Shown here: positions 12,705 through 22,294 of the stretch, piece by piece
Numbering within the stretch: the first letter of the stretch is position 1
How the letters are laid out: each line of letters begins with the position of its first letter
Origin: Eggerthella sp. CAG:209
GTDB lineage: Bacteria; Actinomycetota; Coriobacteriia; Coriobacteriales; Eggerthellaceae
Reading direction: 5' to 3'
NCBI GenBank assembly: GCA_000436075.1
Contig: FR884631.1
Span: forward strand, 1 to 34,326
DNA: 34,326 bases
Notes under the pieces: model-generated
Databases searched by the model: none
What the model was told of the DNA's origin: nothing
The model's input: only the letters and a program-made list of their open reading frames with translations
Position numbers and translations under genes: made by a program

Positions 12705-15380
12705 GTGACAAGGAATGTAACTATATTCAGCACCCACGATCAGGCCCTTTCGTATAGAAAACAGCTCGCCGCCAAGGGCTCTGCTGCTTGTTTCGGCGTT
12801 ACCGCAACCACGTTTGCCGCATGGCTTGCTGATGCTTGGGAATTATATGGTGATGGTCGTGTGCTGATTTCTTCGCTTGATCGTTCCTTTGCCGTTCGCT
12901 TTTTGCTGGAGCAATCTTCCGAAGTTGGGTCTCTTGAGCCTACAGACGGAGGCATTGCTCTTGTGTGCCGTTTCTTTTCCGAGGCAATTGGTCTTGATGC
13001 TCTTGAAGCGGCTATTGGTAATCCTCCGGCTTCTCTTTCGGCTCAAGAGCGTGAGTTTCTTGGTTTGGTGGAGCCATATCGTGCCGTTCTTTTGCAGCGC
13101 GGCTTTGTTGAAGAGGGCGATGCCCTCAATGTGCTCCTGGGCGTAGATTGGGATGTTTCATTTACGCTGGCTGAAGGGGTGGAATTGCCCCCATGCTTTG
13201 CTCAGTTCGCCGAAAAGGCGGGAATACCCTGCACCATTCTTGGCAGTGGAACTGAGCGCATTACCGGTTTGCCGAAGGGCGTGCTGCCCCAATTCCTTTT
13301 TGCATCAGGACCCTCTGCGGAAAATGCGCTTATATCCAGTTATGTGCGCCAGGCATGCGAGGCGCTGTCCTCCAAGGGAAGGGCGGGGAGTGTTTTAGTG
13401 GTTACCTCGCGCCCCTATTCTGTGTACGCAACGCTGTCCGAAGCACTTTCGGCCCGCGGATGCGAATGTGTGCTCCAAGCCCGAAAGCCTTTTACGGAGA
13501 CGCATTTTGGTCGCGCCTACATGGCAATCCGTGAGTTCATTCTCGATGACCATCACAATCCACGTGCTTTGATGGATTTTGTGTCATCTCCTTTTTCCGG
13601 CATTTCCGTTCAGGCTGCCGCCAAAATCGATGCTTCGGTTCGTGGCGATAGAGCCCTTTCCTTTGAAGAGCTTCAGGCCATGATGCATTTGGTCACCGAA
13701 ACTTACGATCTATTCGAGGAATTAGTCGCTGATGCCGATGCATCGCTTTTGCTTGATAGGTTTATCGATCTGTCCGAAGAGCTGCGTGGGCTTGATGCGG
13801 CTTCTGTTTTCGAACAGCAGATTGCCATTATGGCATTGCGCGGTGTGTACGAGGCTGCTCGTCGCTGGGAGGTGGGCCCCGAGGCATTCACGTTTGCATT
13901 GTCTTCGCTTGCTGTTGACGTTTCACGTACGTGCGGGTCTGGTTCCAATAGGGTTGTAGTGCTAGATGCATCGCAAGCCTCTTCGCTTTCCACGCAGAGC
14001 CGCTTTGACGTTGTTGTTCGTTGCGATTTGGACGCACGTTATGTTTCTGCTAGCGAATCGCATAATGCGCTAGTTACGCTTGAAGACAAGCTTGGTATTC
14101 AGGTGTCCCGTCATGCTCTGCAGGATGCGCGTCTCGCTTTTGAGCGCGTAAAGGGATGTGCAACAAAGTACTTTGCGTGTGAGCGCGTTCTGAATGCTGG
14201 TGGTGACGAAGACGTGTACCCTTCGTTTGTGCTCGATGAGTTCTGCGAATGCTTGCGAGAGGGGGACGAAGAACGTGACGGTTTTGGGGTACCTCAGCAC
14301 CTGCATGATTATGTCGCTACGCGCGATGAGGGCGGTTCGCGTGACACTTATGCGGCAAATTATCAGGCAGGTGGGGAAGAGCCCGATTCTATAGTGATAC
14401 CTGGTTTTGCGCCAGGCATCGTTGGTGTATCTTCTAAGCCGCTCCTTTCCTTGTTCCGAGCGCCTGACAATCCAGACACCGTTGTGCTTTCTCCTTCCGC
14501 AATAGAAGAGTATGTGAATTGCCCGTATCGTTGGTATACGGCAAGACGCTTGCGCCCCGAAGCTCCCGATGAATTGTTCGGGCCTTTGGAGCAGGGCGTA
14601 TTCGTGCATGCTGTTTGGGAATCGTTCTACCGTTGTTTGGAGCAGGAAATTTCCTCTAAACGCGTTACTCTCGGAAATCTGGAGCAGGCTCAGCTCTGCT
14701 TGGGCCGCGTATTTGATGCGGAACTTGCGAGACAAGCGCAGGTTGAAGGCGTGCGTTATCTTCCTCTTTCTTCTACGGAATGCGCTCAGGCAAATCGCTT
14801 GAAGCAGACGCTGATTGACAACCTTAACGTTCAGGCGCGTATGCTGCCCCGTTTTACGCCTCAGCGGTTCGAACTCTCCATTGAGCCTGGTCAAGCCATC
14901 GATTATGCGGGCGTGCGCCTCATGGGTCGCGTTGATAGGATTGACATTGATGCCGAACACGGTCATTACGTGGTGATTGACTACAAGGGCGGTATTGCGG
15001 GGCATGATGCGGGGTTTGACCCCGATGAACAAGAGGGCTTCCGCATCCCATCCAAGATCCAGACACTTATTTATGCGCAAGCGCTGCGTGGTGTTGTTGA
15101 ATCCGCACGTCCTGTCGGGGCTCTCTATTTAAGCTATAGGGCCAAAGAGCCAGCTAGATCAATTGCTGGCTCGTTTGATTCGTCCATGCTTGATGTTACG
15201 GGGTTTGCGCGGAGCGCTTCGGGCGTAAATATGAATTTCGAATCGTATTTGGATATGGTTGAGCTGGAAGTGGGCAAGCGCATTGCCGATTTTCTGGAAG
15301 GTGACATTGCCCCCAATCCTCTCTGCGAATCTTCGTGTACGTATTGCCCGGTTCGTTACTGTGAAAAGAGGCTCTCGTGA
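12705..15380 (+). CDS. addB: AddB/RexB-like exonuclease subunit, PD-(D/E)XK nuclease with Fe-S cluster
   Basis: Partner of AddA in the helicase-nuclease that resects double-strand breaks for RecA. The GTG at 12705 has AGAGGAA about 8 bases upstream; an ATG at 12660 in the same frame lacks a ribosome site. The product has 891 residues. Its C-terminal nuclease shows GVFVHAVWESFYR, GRVDRID and VVIDYKGG near residue 756. One Cys in VNCPYRWY (about 605) plus the terminal CESSCTYCPVRYC (about 873-885) form the four-Cys iron-sulfur staple typical of AddB. The N-terminal half is an inactivated helicase fold; no Walker A (GxGKT) is present. Its stop overlaps the addA start in GTGA. Confidence 0.85.
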   Translation: MTRNVTIFSTHDQALSYRKQLAAKGSAACFGVTATTFAAWLADAWELYGDGRVLISSLDRSFAVRFLLEQSSEVGSLEPTDGGIALVCRFFSEAIGLDALEAAIGNPPASLSAQEREFLGLVEPYRAVLLQRGFVEEGDALNVLLGVDWDVSFTLAEGVELPPCFAQFAEKAGIPCTILGSGTERITGLPKGVLPQFLFASGPSAENALISSYVRQACEALSSKGRAGSVLVVTSRPYSVYATLSEALSARGCECVLQARKPFTETHFGRAYMAIREFILDDHHNPRALMDFVSSPFSGISVQAAAKIDASVRGDRALSFEELQAMMHLVTETYDLFEELVADADASLLLDRFIDLSEELRGLDAASVFEQQIAIMALRGVYEAARRWEVGPEAFTFALSSLAVDVSRTCGSGSNRVVVLDASQASSLSTQSRFDVVVRCDLDARYVSASESHNALVTLEDKLGIQVSRHALQDARLAFERVKGCATKYFACERVLNAGGDEDVYPSFVLDEFCECLREGDEERDGFGVPQHLHDYVATRDEGGSRDTYAANYQAGGEEPDSIVIPGFAPGIVGVSSKPLLSLFRAPDNPDTVVLSPSAIEEYVNCPYRWYTARRLRPEAPDELFGPLEQGVFVHAVWESFYRCLEQEISSKRVTLGNLEQAQLCLGRVFDAELARQAQVEGVRYLPLSSTECAQANRLKQTLIDNLNVQARMLPRFTPQRFELSIEPGQAIDYAGVRLMGRVDRIDIDAEHGHYVVIDYKGGIAGHDAGFDPDEQEGFRIPSKIQTLIYAQALRGVVESARPVGALYLSYRAKEPARSIAGSFDSSMLDVTGFARSASGVNMNFESYLDMVELEVGKRIADFLEGDIAPNPLCESSCTYCPVRYCEKRLS

Positions 15381-18300
15381 ATCTTGACACCTGCACCCCT
15401 GGCCAGCGCCAGATCATCACGACCCTGAATAAACCGCTCATGGTTTCCGCCGGTGCGGGCAGCGGCAAAACCTTTACGCTTACCCAGCGCATTGCCTATG
15501 CGCTTTCGGAGGATACCCCTGATGCTCAACCTGTGCAGAGCATCAGCCAGATCATGGCAATTACCTTTACCAAGAAGGCTGCAGCGGAACTGAAGTCGCG
15601 TATTAAGCGCCAGCTTGCGGGCATGGGCTTAGTCGAAGAGGCGCTGAAGGTTGATGATGCGTGGATTTCCACCATTCACGGCATGTGCTCTCGAGTGCTT
15701 CGCGAACATGCTCTTGAGTTGGGCATAGACCCTGCATTTTCGGTGATCTCCGAAACGGAATCTAAGCGTTATTACGAAGAGGCGTTCGATTCTGTTATTA
15801 AGCGAATCCAGGAAAGCGACGATGCAGCGTTGAGGGGCTTTGTGAGTTCTCTCGATGTTTATTCCCAGGGTCCTGCTTCACCGAGTATTGAAACGTGGGT
15901 TCGCAAGATCACTTCGCGTGCCCTCGCTCTGCCGGAGGGCTTTGATGCTGTCGTGGTTCCCGAAGTAGAGGGGGATCCTTCAGCGCTTATGCGTCAGATG
16001 GTTGAGCTGGGGGAGACGTTCATCTCCTGTCTTGAAGGATTGCCCAAGCCGGGGAAGACCGACGCCAAGAATCACGAAGCGACAACAAAAGCCTTGGAGG
16101 TGGCCAACAAATATCTCCTGGAGTACGGTGGCTGTACTTCGTTTGAGGATCCGAATTTCGAAGCGGCTCGCTTTGTCGAGGCCTTTTTCTCGTTCCCTAA
16201 AACCAGCCCCAAATACCATGTGAAGGAAAGCGATCCTACGTTTTTCGCCGAGTACCGCGATGCCTACGCTTTTGCTGCGGGGCAGGTAGAGGCAGCATTT
16301 TCGGCTCGCGACGTCCAAGCGTTGCTGCGCATAGCTCGTGCTGTTGATGAAGAATATCAATGCTTGAAGGGCGCTGCCGGCATCGATAACGTTGACCTGC
16401 TTCGTATGGCTTTCCACGCGCTGACCGATCATCCTGAAATTGCCGATGCCTACCGAACCCAGTTCAGGATCATCATGATTGATGAGTTCCAGGATACCGA
16501 CGAGCTTCAGGTTGCTCTGGTTCGAGCGCTTGCTCAGCCAGGCCTTTCCAATGTGTGCACGGTTGGTGATGCCCAGCAGAGCATCTACCGTTTCCGTGGC
16601 GCCGATGTGAATGTCTTTTTCGGTTACCGCGAAAGCCTTGAAGCAGAGTGTCCTGAGGCTCAGTTCGTGAGTCTCCCTGATAATTTTAGAAGCCATGCCG
16701 ATGTGCTTTCCTTTGTAGACAAGGTATTTTCGCAGCCGCAGGTATTCGGCGATCGATTCCTTTCGTTGGCGCCTAGGGGAGCAGTGAATAATCAAGAGGA
16801 TCCGCTCTTCGAAACGCGCCCCCGTGTTTCCATGGCTCTATTCGACTGCAAGGTGGGGGGTCCCGGCCTAGGGGCGGGACGTCTTGCGTGCGCTCGTCGC
16901 ATTGCCGAGCATTTCGCTGGCTTGCGTGATGACACAAGCAATCCAGCATCGCCCTCTGACATGGTTTTGCTGTTGGGGAATATGTCGAATGTTGATGTCT
17001 ATGCTCAAGCTTTGCGCGACGCTGGCTTTGAGTGTCTGGTTGCTGGAGGTTCCACCTTCTCGGATTCCTTGGAAGTTCAATTGGTTGCCTCGATGGTGCG
17101 TTTGTTTTCGAGTTGCACCGATAATGAGGCGCTCTATACGGTGCTCTCTTCGCCCTTGTTTGCTTTGGGCGATGACGCCCTGCTTTATTTGGCTACAGGC
17201 ACCAGCCGTCAGGGTCATAGATTTCGCAGGGCTCTATCCGATGGATTTGCGGCTTGGAAGGACGAAAAGGGGCTTACTGGTCTTACCGCTGAGCAGGAGG
17301 ACCAAATAGACTTCGCTCATATCTGCCTCAATGCGGCATTCGATTCGATCCGTCGCTTCGGCATGGCGGCGGGGGTTCGTACCTTGCTGCGTTCGAGTGG
17401 TTGGCTTATTCGCCTTGATAGCGAGCAGGCTCAGGGCCAGGCTATTGTGGGCAACCTCGGCAAGGCGCTGCGAATGCTGGAAGACGTCGAAAAATTGGGA
17501 TTGGGTCTTGCCCGTACAGCAGATCGTTTCGAGAGCGACTTAGCAACGTTGAAGCTTACCCCTGGAACACTTTCTGCTAGCAGCTCTAATTTTGTGCGTA
17601 TAATGACGGTTCATGCGAGCAAGGGCCTTGAATTTCCTCATGTTGCCTTGGCTGATCTGCGTCTTTCGGGAAAGGCTGAAAGTTTAGTTGCCGAAAACAT
17701 TGCGGCTTCAACCTATGTTGCGCTTGATTCGCCAATGCTGCGTCCCGTTCGTAAAACCATTCAGGGTCTTCATGAGTTTATTGAGCAGGGCGACGAGCCG
17801 AGTGCCGATATCATGCAGGCATCGACCTATCAGGATTTGATGCTTTCCTTGAAAGGCTATGTTGCCACACAGGAGCTGTCCGAGGCTCGCCGCTTGCTGT
17901 ACGTTGCCTTGACTCGTGCCAGCAAGTCGCTGTTCATTGGCGTGGCGCATTCGGGCAATAAAAGCTTTTCGTATGAGGGCAAGGGTATCCTTGATGATTT
18001 ACATGAGGCACTTCAGTGGGAAGCTTCGGCAACCGCCCCGATACAGAAGCTCAACTACGGCGGAAGCGCGCCTATGGGTTTTGAGCTCACGGTGCTTGAT
18101 ACCCCCGCCGAACAGCAAGAACGTGTCGTAGAAGAGAAAAAACCCTTTACCATTCCAGCGGCTCCCTTGCCTCCTGCTCCTTATTGTCAGCCGTATCACG
18201 CTTCTTGCGAAGAGGTGTTTTCGTACTCATCGATTGGCGATGCTGCCCATCAGGCCCCAGGGCCCGAAGAGGAAACGGAGTCGTCCTTGTTCGATGTCGA

Positions 18301-18904
18301 CCGAGGCTTCTTCGAGGAAAACGCCACTGCGCTGGGCACGGCATTTCACCGTTTGGCGCAACGCGCTATTGCGCAGTTCGACGGGTCTGCGCTCAAGCGT
18401 CCTGCGAATGAAGCCGTTGCCGCTCAGGTTCGTGCCCAGGGATTAACCCCCTCGCAAGAGGCGCGGCTGAGTGCTGCGCTCGATAGGTGGTTTGCAAGCG
18501 ATGTCGCTCGCTCCTTGGTGGCCAAGGGCGCTCCCCAGGCTGAAGTGCCGTTCATGGTGTGCCTAGGTGTGGCTTCGAACGCGGTGTATCTGGAAGGTGA
18601 AATCGATGCGGTTTCGTTTGATGGGGACGGTTCGGCCTTCTTGGTTGACTACAAGACGGGAGGTTCGCCCGATGAATCTGCTGCGCGGGTGTTCGGCAAG
18701 CATCTCCTTCAGGCTCAATGCTACGCGTTGGCACTTATGGCTCAGGGAAGCCCACGCGTTACGGCAACGTTTGTACGCGTAGAGCAGGAAAGTATCGTAG
18801 ACGCGTCTCAGCCGCAAACGGTGGAATATGCCTTTACGGAAGAGGACAGGGAAGTGCTGGAACAGGCTGTTCTTTCCGCCTATGCGCAAAGCCTTTCTGC
18901 GTGA
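15377..18904 (+). CDS. addA: AddA/RexA-like helicase-nuclease subunit
   Basis: A UvrD-family 3'-5' helicase with a C-terminal nuclease, 1175 residues, typical for AddA. Walker A is SAGAGSGKT at 24-32, then AITFTKKAAAELKSRI (motif Ia), TIHGMCSRVLREHA, DEFQDTD near 368 (motif II), GDAQQSIYRFRGAD (III), MTVHASKGLEFPHV (V) and EARRLLYVALTRA (VI). The C-terminal part carries GTAFHRLAQRA, EGEIDAV, VDYKTG near 1090 and the LLQAQCYALAL helix, the RecB-type nuclease. It starts at a GTG overlapping the addB stop by 4 bases, so the two subunits are translationally coupled. Confidence 0.92.
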   Translation: MNLDTCTPGQRQIITTLNKPLMVSAGAGSGKTFTLTQRIAYALSEDTPDAQPVQSISQIMAITFTKKAAAELKSRIKRQLAGMGLVEEALKVDDAWISTIHGMCSRVLREHALELGIDPAFSVISETESKRYYEEAFDSVIKRIQESDDAALRGFVSSLDVYSQGPASPSIETWVRKITSRALALPEGFDAVVVPEVEGDPSALMRQMVELGETFISCLEGLPKPGKTDAKNHEATTKALEVANKYLLEYGGCTSFEDPNFEAARFVEAFFSFPKTSPKYHVKESDPTFFAEYRDAYAFAAGQVEAAFSARDVQALLRIARAVDEEYQCLKGAAGIDNVDLLRMAFHALTDHPEIADAYRTQFRIIMIDEFQDTDELQVALVRALAQPGLSNVCTVGDAQQSIYRFRGADVNVFFGYRESLEAECPEAQFVSLPDNFRSHADVLSFVDKVFSQPQVFGDRFLSLAPRGAVNNQEDPLFETRPRVSMALFDCKVGGPGLGAGRLACARRIAEHFAGLRDDTSNPASPSDMVLLLGNMSNVDVYAQALRDAGFECLVAGGSTFSDSLEVQLVASMVRLFSSCTDNEALYTVLSSPLFALGDDALLYLATGTSRQGHRFRRALSDGFAAWKDEKGLTGLTAEQEDQIDFAHICLNAAFDSIRRFGMAAGVRTLLRSSGWLIRLDSEQAQGQAIVGNLGKALRMLEDVEKLGLGLARTADRFESDLATLKLTPGTLSASSSNFVRIMTVHASKGLEFPHVALADLRLSGKAESLVAENIAASTYVALDSPMLRPVRKTIQGLHEFIEQGDEPSADIMQASTYQDLMLSLKGYVATQELSEARRLLYVALTRASKSLFIGVAHSGNKSFSYEGKGILDDLHEALQWEASATAPIQKLNYGGSAPMGFELTVLDTPAEQQERVVEEKKPFTIPAAPLPPAPYCQPYHASCEEVFSYSSIGDAAHQAPGPEEETESSLFDVDRGFFEENATALGTAFHRLAQRAIAQFDGSALKRPANEAVAAQVRAQGLTPSQEARLSAALDRWFASDVARSLVAKGAPQAEVPFMVCLGVASNAVYLEGEIDAVSFDGDGSAFLVDYKTGGSPDESAARVFGKHLLQAQCYALALMAQGSPRVTATFVRVEQESIVDASQPQTVEYAFTEEDREVLEQAVLSAYAQSLSA

Positions 18905-18964
18905 TCGGTATGGGGTTTGGCGCACTGGGAGCGGTTCTCTCGGCGCCCGTGTTAAGGTCAACTC

Positions 18965-20263
18965 ATGGATACACTCTTTACAGACATAGAAAACACCAAG
19001 CGTGCGGCAAATGCCCCTTTGGCGGTGCGCATGCGGCCGCAAACGCTCGACGATCTTATCGGTCAAGAGGATGCGTTAGGCGAGGGAACGTGGCTGCGTA
19101 GTGCCATCGAAGCTGACACGCTTTCTTCTGTTATCTTGTACGGTCCTGCAGGAACGGGGAAAACGTCCATTGCCCACGTTATCGCCGAAACCACCCATGC
19201 CCATTTTGTTGAGGTTTCGGCTATCGGTGGTACGGTCGCCGATTTGCGTCGTGAAATTTCAGATGCTGACAAGCGTCTGATAAATCGGGGCATTCGCACC
19301 ATTTTATTCGTCGATGAGATCCATCGCTTCAATCGCGCACAGCAAGATGCCTTGCTTCACGCGGTTGAAGACGGTGTGGTAGTTTTGATTGGGGCTACCA
19401 CGGAAAACCCCTTTTTCGAAGTGAATTCGGCATTGATATCCCGATCGCGTATCGTTGAGCTTCATAGGCTCAGCGACGATGCCCTTTCGTCGATTTTGGA
19501 CCACGCCCTGGAAAGCAGCCGAGGCTTGAAGGGCGATTACTCGCTCGACGAAGACGCTCGTAAGGCGCTGCTGCTTTTGGCGGGTGGCGATGCGCGCAGC
19601 TGCTTGAACACCCTATCGCTTGCCTCCGATTTGGCTCGCGCTCAAAAGGCAGAGACCATTACCGAGGAAATGGTACGTACGGCGGTCCCCCATCGCACTC
19701 TTCCTTACGATAAGAAACAGGATATGCACTATGACGTGATATCGGCATTCATCAAGTCGATGCGCGGATCAGACCCCGATGCAGCCTTGTACTGGCTTGC
19801 TCGGATGATCGATGGCGGGGAAGATCCGAAGTTCATTGCGCGCCGTATCTTTATTTCTGCATCCGAGGACATTGGCAATGCCGATCCGCAAGCGCTCTTG
19901 GTCGCCGAAGCATGCTTTAAGGCCGTTGAGGTTATTGGCATGCCCGAATGTCGCATCAATCTGGCTCAGGCGGCAGTGTACATGGCTCTAGCCCCAAAAT
20001 CTTGCTCCGCGTATGCTGGCATCGGCAAAGCGTTGGACGAGGTGCGTAACGGCCCGCTTCGCCCCGTGCCCGATTACTTGCGCGATCGCCATCGTCCGGG
20101 GTCTGAAGAATACGGAGAGTATCTGTACCCCCATAGTTATGCCGAGGGCTATGTTAAGCAGCGGTATCTCCCCGAAGGCTTGGAGCGTGGGGTGTTTTTC
20201 ACGCCTGGGGAACGAGGTTGGGAGAGGTATCGCGTTGACGCCCCTCTATCCGATAGAATGTAA
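18965..20263 (+). CDS. rarA: Replication-associated recombination protein A (RarA/MgsA AAA+ ATPase)
   Basis: A clamp-loader-like AAA+ ATPase acting at stalled replication forks. It has 432 residues, the normal length. Visible are MRPQTLDDLIGQE, Walker A GPAGTGKTS near 59-67, Walker B LFVDEIHRFNRAQQD near 112-126, sensor 1 GATTENPFFEV, and sensor 2 in GGDARSCLNTL. The C-terminal tetramerisation domain includes KSMRGSDPDAALYWLARMI. AAGG lies about 9 bases before the ATG. The 60-base gap after addA shows no terminator, so it may be part of the addBA transcript, a sensible grouping for fork and break repair. Confidence 0.95.
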   Translation: MDTLFTDIENTKRAANAPLAVRMRPQTLDDLIGQEDALGEGTWLRSAIEADTLSSVILYGPAGTGKTSIAHVIAETTHAHFVEVSAIGGTVADLRREISDADKRLINRGIRTILFVDEIHRFNRAQQDALLHAVEDGVVVLIGATTENPFFEVNSALISRSRIVELHRLSDDALSSILDHALESSRGLKGDYSLDEDARKALLLLAGGDARSCLNTLSLASDLARAQKAETITEEMVRTAVPHRTLPYDKKQDMHYDVISAFIKSMRGSDPDAALYWLARMIDGGEDPKFIARRIFISASEDIGNADPQALLVAEACFKAVEVIGMPECRINLAQAAVYMALAPKSCSAYAGIGKALDEVRNGPLRPVPDYLRDRHRPGSEEYGEYLYPHSYAEGYVKQRYLPEGLERGVFFTPGERGWERYRVDAPLSDRM

Positions 20264-20264
20264 T
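20235..20264 (+). promoter_or_regulatory. Candidate promoter for the DUF948-like gene
   Basis: TTGACG (20235-20240, 5 of 6) and TGTAAT (20259-20264, 5 of 6) are 18 bases apart, at the very end of rarA. This would start a new transcript about 35 bases before the next gene. Confidence 0.35.
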
Positions 20265-20305
20265 CTGCACATGTGAGTTTTAAGTTCCTGACCAGAGGAG
20301 GAAAG

Positions 20306-20941
20306 ATGGAAATCTTCGAATCGCTGATTCCTGTGGGAATCGTGCTGCTGTGCATCGCCGGCGTTGTTGCGCTGGGTGCCATGGCGTATCTTTTCATCAC
20401 CCTTACGAAATCCATGAAGGAAACATTTGAAAAAGTTGATCCTTTGGTTGTGGAGGCTAAGGAAGCACTCGACACGGCAAAGCCTGCTCTTGAGCGTATC
20501 GATCCGTTGATGGAGCGCATTACCCTTACCGTTGATGCTGCAAATCTAGAGATCATGCGGGTGGATCAGATCTTGGAGGACGTGAACACCATCACGGGTA
20601 ATGTCTCCAAGGCAACTGAGTCCCTCGACAATATCACATCGCTCCCTTTGGACGCGCTTTCCAACGTGACCAGCCGTCTTCGCAGCCGCATCGCTCCGCT
20701 GGGCGCTAAGGCGGAAGATTCTCGCGTTGGTGCTGTTGTGCAGGTGGTCGATCAGAAGCTCGACAGCGTCGAGACGTGTGTTTCTGGCGCTCAGGCTCGT
20801 GCCGATGTAAAGCGCGCCGAAGCCGCTGAAGCCGTTGCCGCTCGCGAAGAGGCACAGGCTCAGACAAACGAGATGTCTTCCAACTTGAAGGACGCTTTCT
20901 CTGTTCAGATTTCTCGCGATTCCGAATCCGCTCAAAACTAA
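20306..20941 (+). CDS. DUF948-like single-pass membrane protein with coiled coil
   Basis: 211 residues. One membrane helix at about 8-33 (VGIVLLCIAGVVALGAMAYLFI) is followed by a long alpha-helical region rich in VDPLVVEAKEALDTAKPALERIDPLMERI repeats, then an Ala/Glu-rich coiled coil and a hydrophilic C-terminus. This matches the DUF948 (YtxG-like) family of general stress or envelope proteins with no defined biochemical role. The frame opens at 20273, but the ATG at 20306 has AGAGGAGG six bases upstream and is preferred. It lies 19 bases before the permease gene, so the two are likely co-expressed. Confidence 0.7.
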   Translation: MEIFESLIPVGIVLLCIAGVVALGAMAYLFITLTKSMKETFEKVDPLVVEAKEALDTAKPALERIDPLMERITLTVDAANLEIMRVDQILEDVNTITGNVSKATESLDNITSLPLDALSNVTSRLRSRIAPLGAKAEDSRVGAVVQVVDQKLDSVETCVSGAQARADVKRAEAAEAVAAREEAQAQTNEMSSNLKDAFSVQISRDSESAQN

Positions 20942-20960
20942 TAGGAGTGCTTAACCAGTT

Positions 20961-22235
20961 ATGACGAACAGCGATACTCATCTCTCGGATAGCGAGTTTC
21001 GCAAAGAGGAATTGAAAACGGTAAAATCGCGTCGCCGCTTATACACGAGCACCTTCATTATCGTGATGTTCGTTCTTTTGTATTTGCTTGGGCGGGCGCT
21101 CAACATTTTGGCCACTCCCGTGGCCATTGTTGTCTGGACGACCATCATCGTTTTCTGTTTGAGGGGCCCAGTTAACTATCTGGAAAGTAAAGGCATTGGC
21201 CGCCTGTGGGGAACATGTGTGGCTTATATCCTTATGGGCGTGGTGGTAACGGCTCTCAGCTGGATGCTCTTTTCGCCAATGTTCGGCGTTGGTGAACAGT
21301 TCACTGCGTTGCTTCAAACCTTCTCTGACCAGATTTCTCAGGTGCGCAACGTCTGGAATGACGTCTATTCGCAGTACGCCTACATCCTTCAAGACGAGCG
21401 CATTTCCAATTGGATGAATGATGCTTTTTCGTCGGTGGGAACCTGGTTTTCTGGCATGGCCTCCGCCAGTGCAGAGGGTATGGTCTCGGTGGGCTCTGGT
21501 GTTGCCATTTCCGCCATGGTTATTGGCTTTTCCCTGGTGGTGGCATTTTGGGTTCTTATGGAACTGCCCGCATTGGGTGCTGAAATCAAACGCGTGTTCG
21601 GCCCCCGATTCCGGGAGGATCTAGACATCATCTATCTCACGGGCACCCGCGTTATGGGCGGCTATATCAAGGGTACGTTGGTCCAATGCATGCTTATCGG
21701 TGTGTGCTGCGGTATTGGTTTTGCCGTTATGGGCATCCCCAGCGCAGCGGCTTTGGGCGTTATCACCGGTCTGCTGAACATCATTCCTGTTGTGGGCCCG
21801 TGGCTGGGCGGCGGCATGGCTGCAATCGTGGGTGTTTTCTCAAGTCCGCTTATTGCTGTTATCGCGTTGGTCTACACCATTGCCGTGCAGCAATTCATCT
21901 ACACCTTCATTTCGCCGAAGATCATGGGCAATTCGGTGGACATCCATCCTGCGCTAGTCATTATGGCCTTGATGGTGGGTTCTGCTTTAGGTTTTGCCGT
22001 TGGCGGCGTTGTTGGCAACATCGTGGGTATGCTTGCTTCGATCCCTGCGGTTGCTGCCATTAAATCGCTTTTCGTGTACTACTTCGAGAAGCGCACGGGT
22101 CGCGTTATCGTTTCGCCTGATGGCGTTATCTTCAAGGGGGAACCTTCGGGCGAAGAGGCGAATCCTGTTGCCGATGCCACTGGTGAGTTTTCTGCGACTC
22201 AGGTTACTTCGCGTGGGGCAAAGCACGGAAAATGA
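20961..22235 (+). CDS. AI-2E family transporter
   Basis: A polytopic membrane protein of 424 residues with about eight membrane segments. Two are near the N-terminus and a soluble stretch with VGEQFTALLQTFSDQISQVRNVWNDV follows. A C-terminal block has GTLVQCMLIGVCCGIGFAVMGIPSAAALGVITGLLNIIPVVGPWLGG, in which the GLLNIIPxxGPxxG motif is diagnostic for this family (TqsA, YhhT and Na+/H+ antiporter-like members). The substrate cannot be told from sequence; AI-2 export is only the family's name. A hydrophilic tail of about 40 residues ends the protein. AGGAG lies 13 bases upstream of the ATG, a long spacing. Confidence 0.88.
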   Translation: MTNSDTHLSDSEFRKEELKTVKSRRRLYTSTFIIVMFVLLYLLGRALNILATPVAIVVWTTIIVFCLRGPVNYLESKGIGRLWGTCVAYILMGVVVTALSWMLFSPMFGVGEQFTALLQTFSDQISQVRNVWNDVYSQYAYILQDERISNWMNDAFSSVGTWFSGMASASAEGMVSVGSGVAISAMVIGFSLVVAFWVLMELPALGAEIKRVFGPRFREDLDIIYLTGTRVMGGYIKGTLVQCMLIGVCCGIGFAVMGIPSAAALGVITGLLNIIPVVGPWLGGGMAAIVGVFSSPLIAVIALVYTIAVQQFIYTFISPKIMGNSVDIHPALVIMALMVGSALGFAVGGVVGNIVGMLASIPAVAAIKSLFVYYFEKRTGRVIVSPDGVIFKGEPSGEEANPVADATGEFSATQVTSRGAKHGK

Positions 22236-22294
22236 TAGAATCTGCATTTGGCAAATTACTAAACGATGAACACTTCGAAGAGGAACAATATCGT

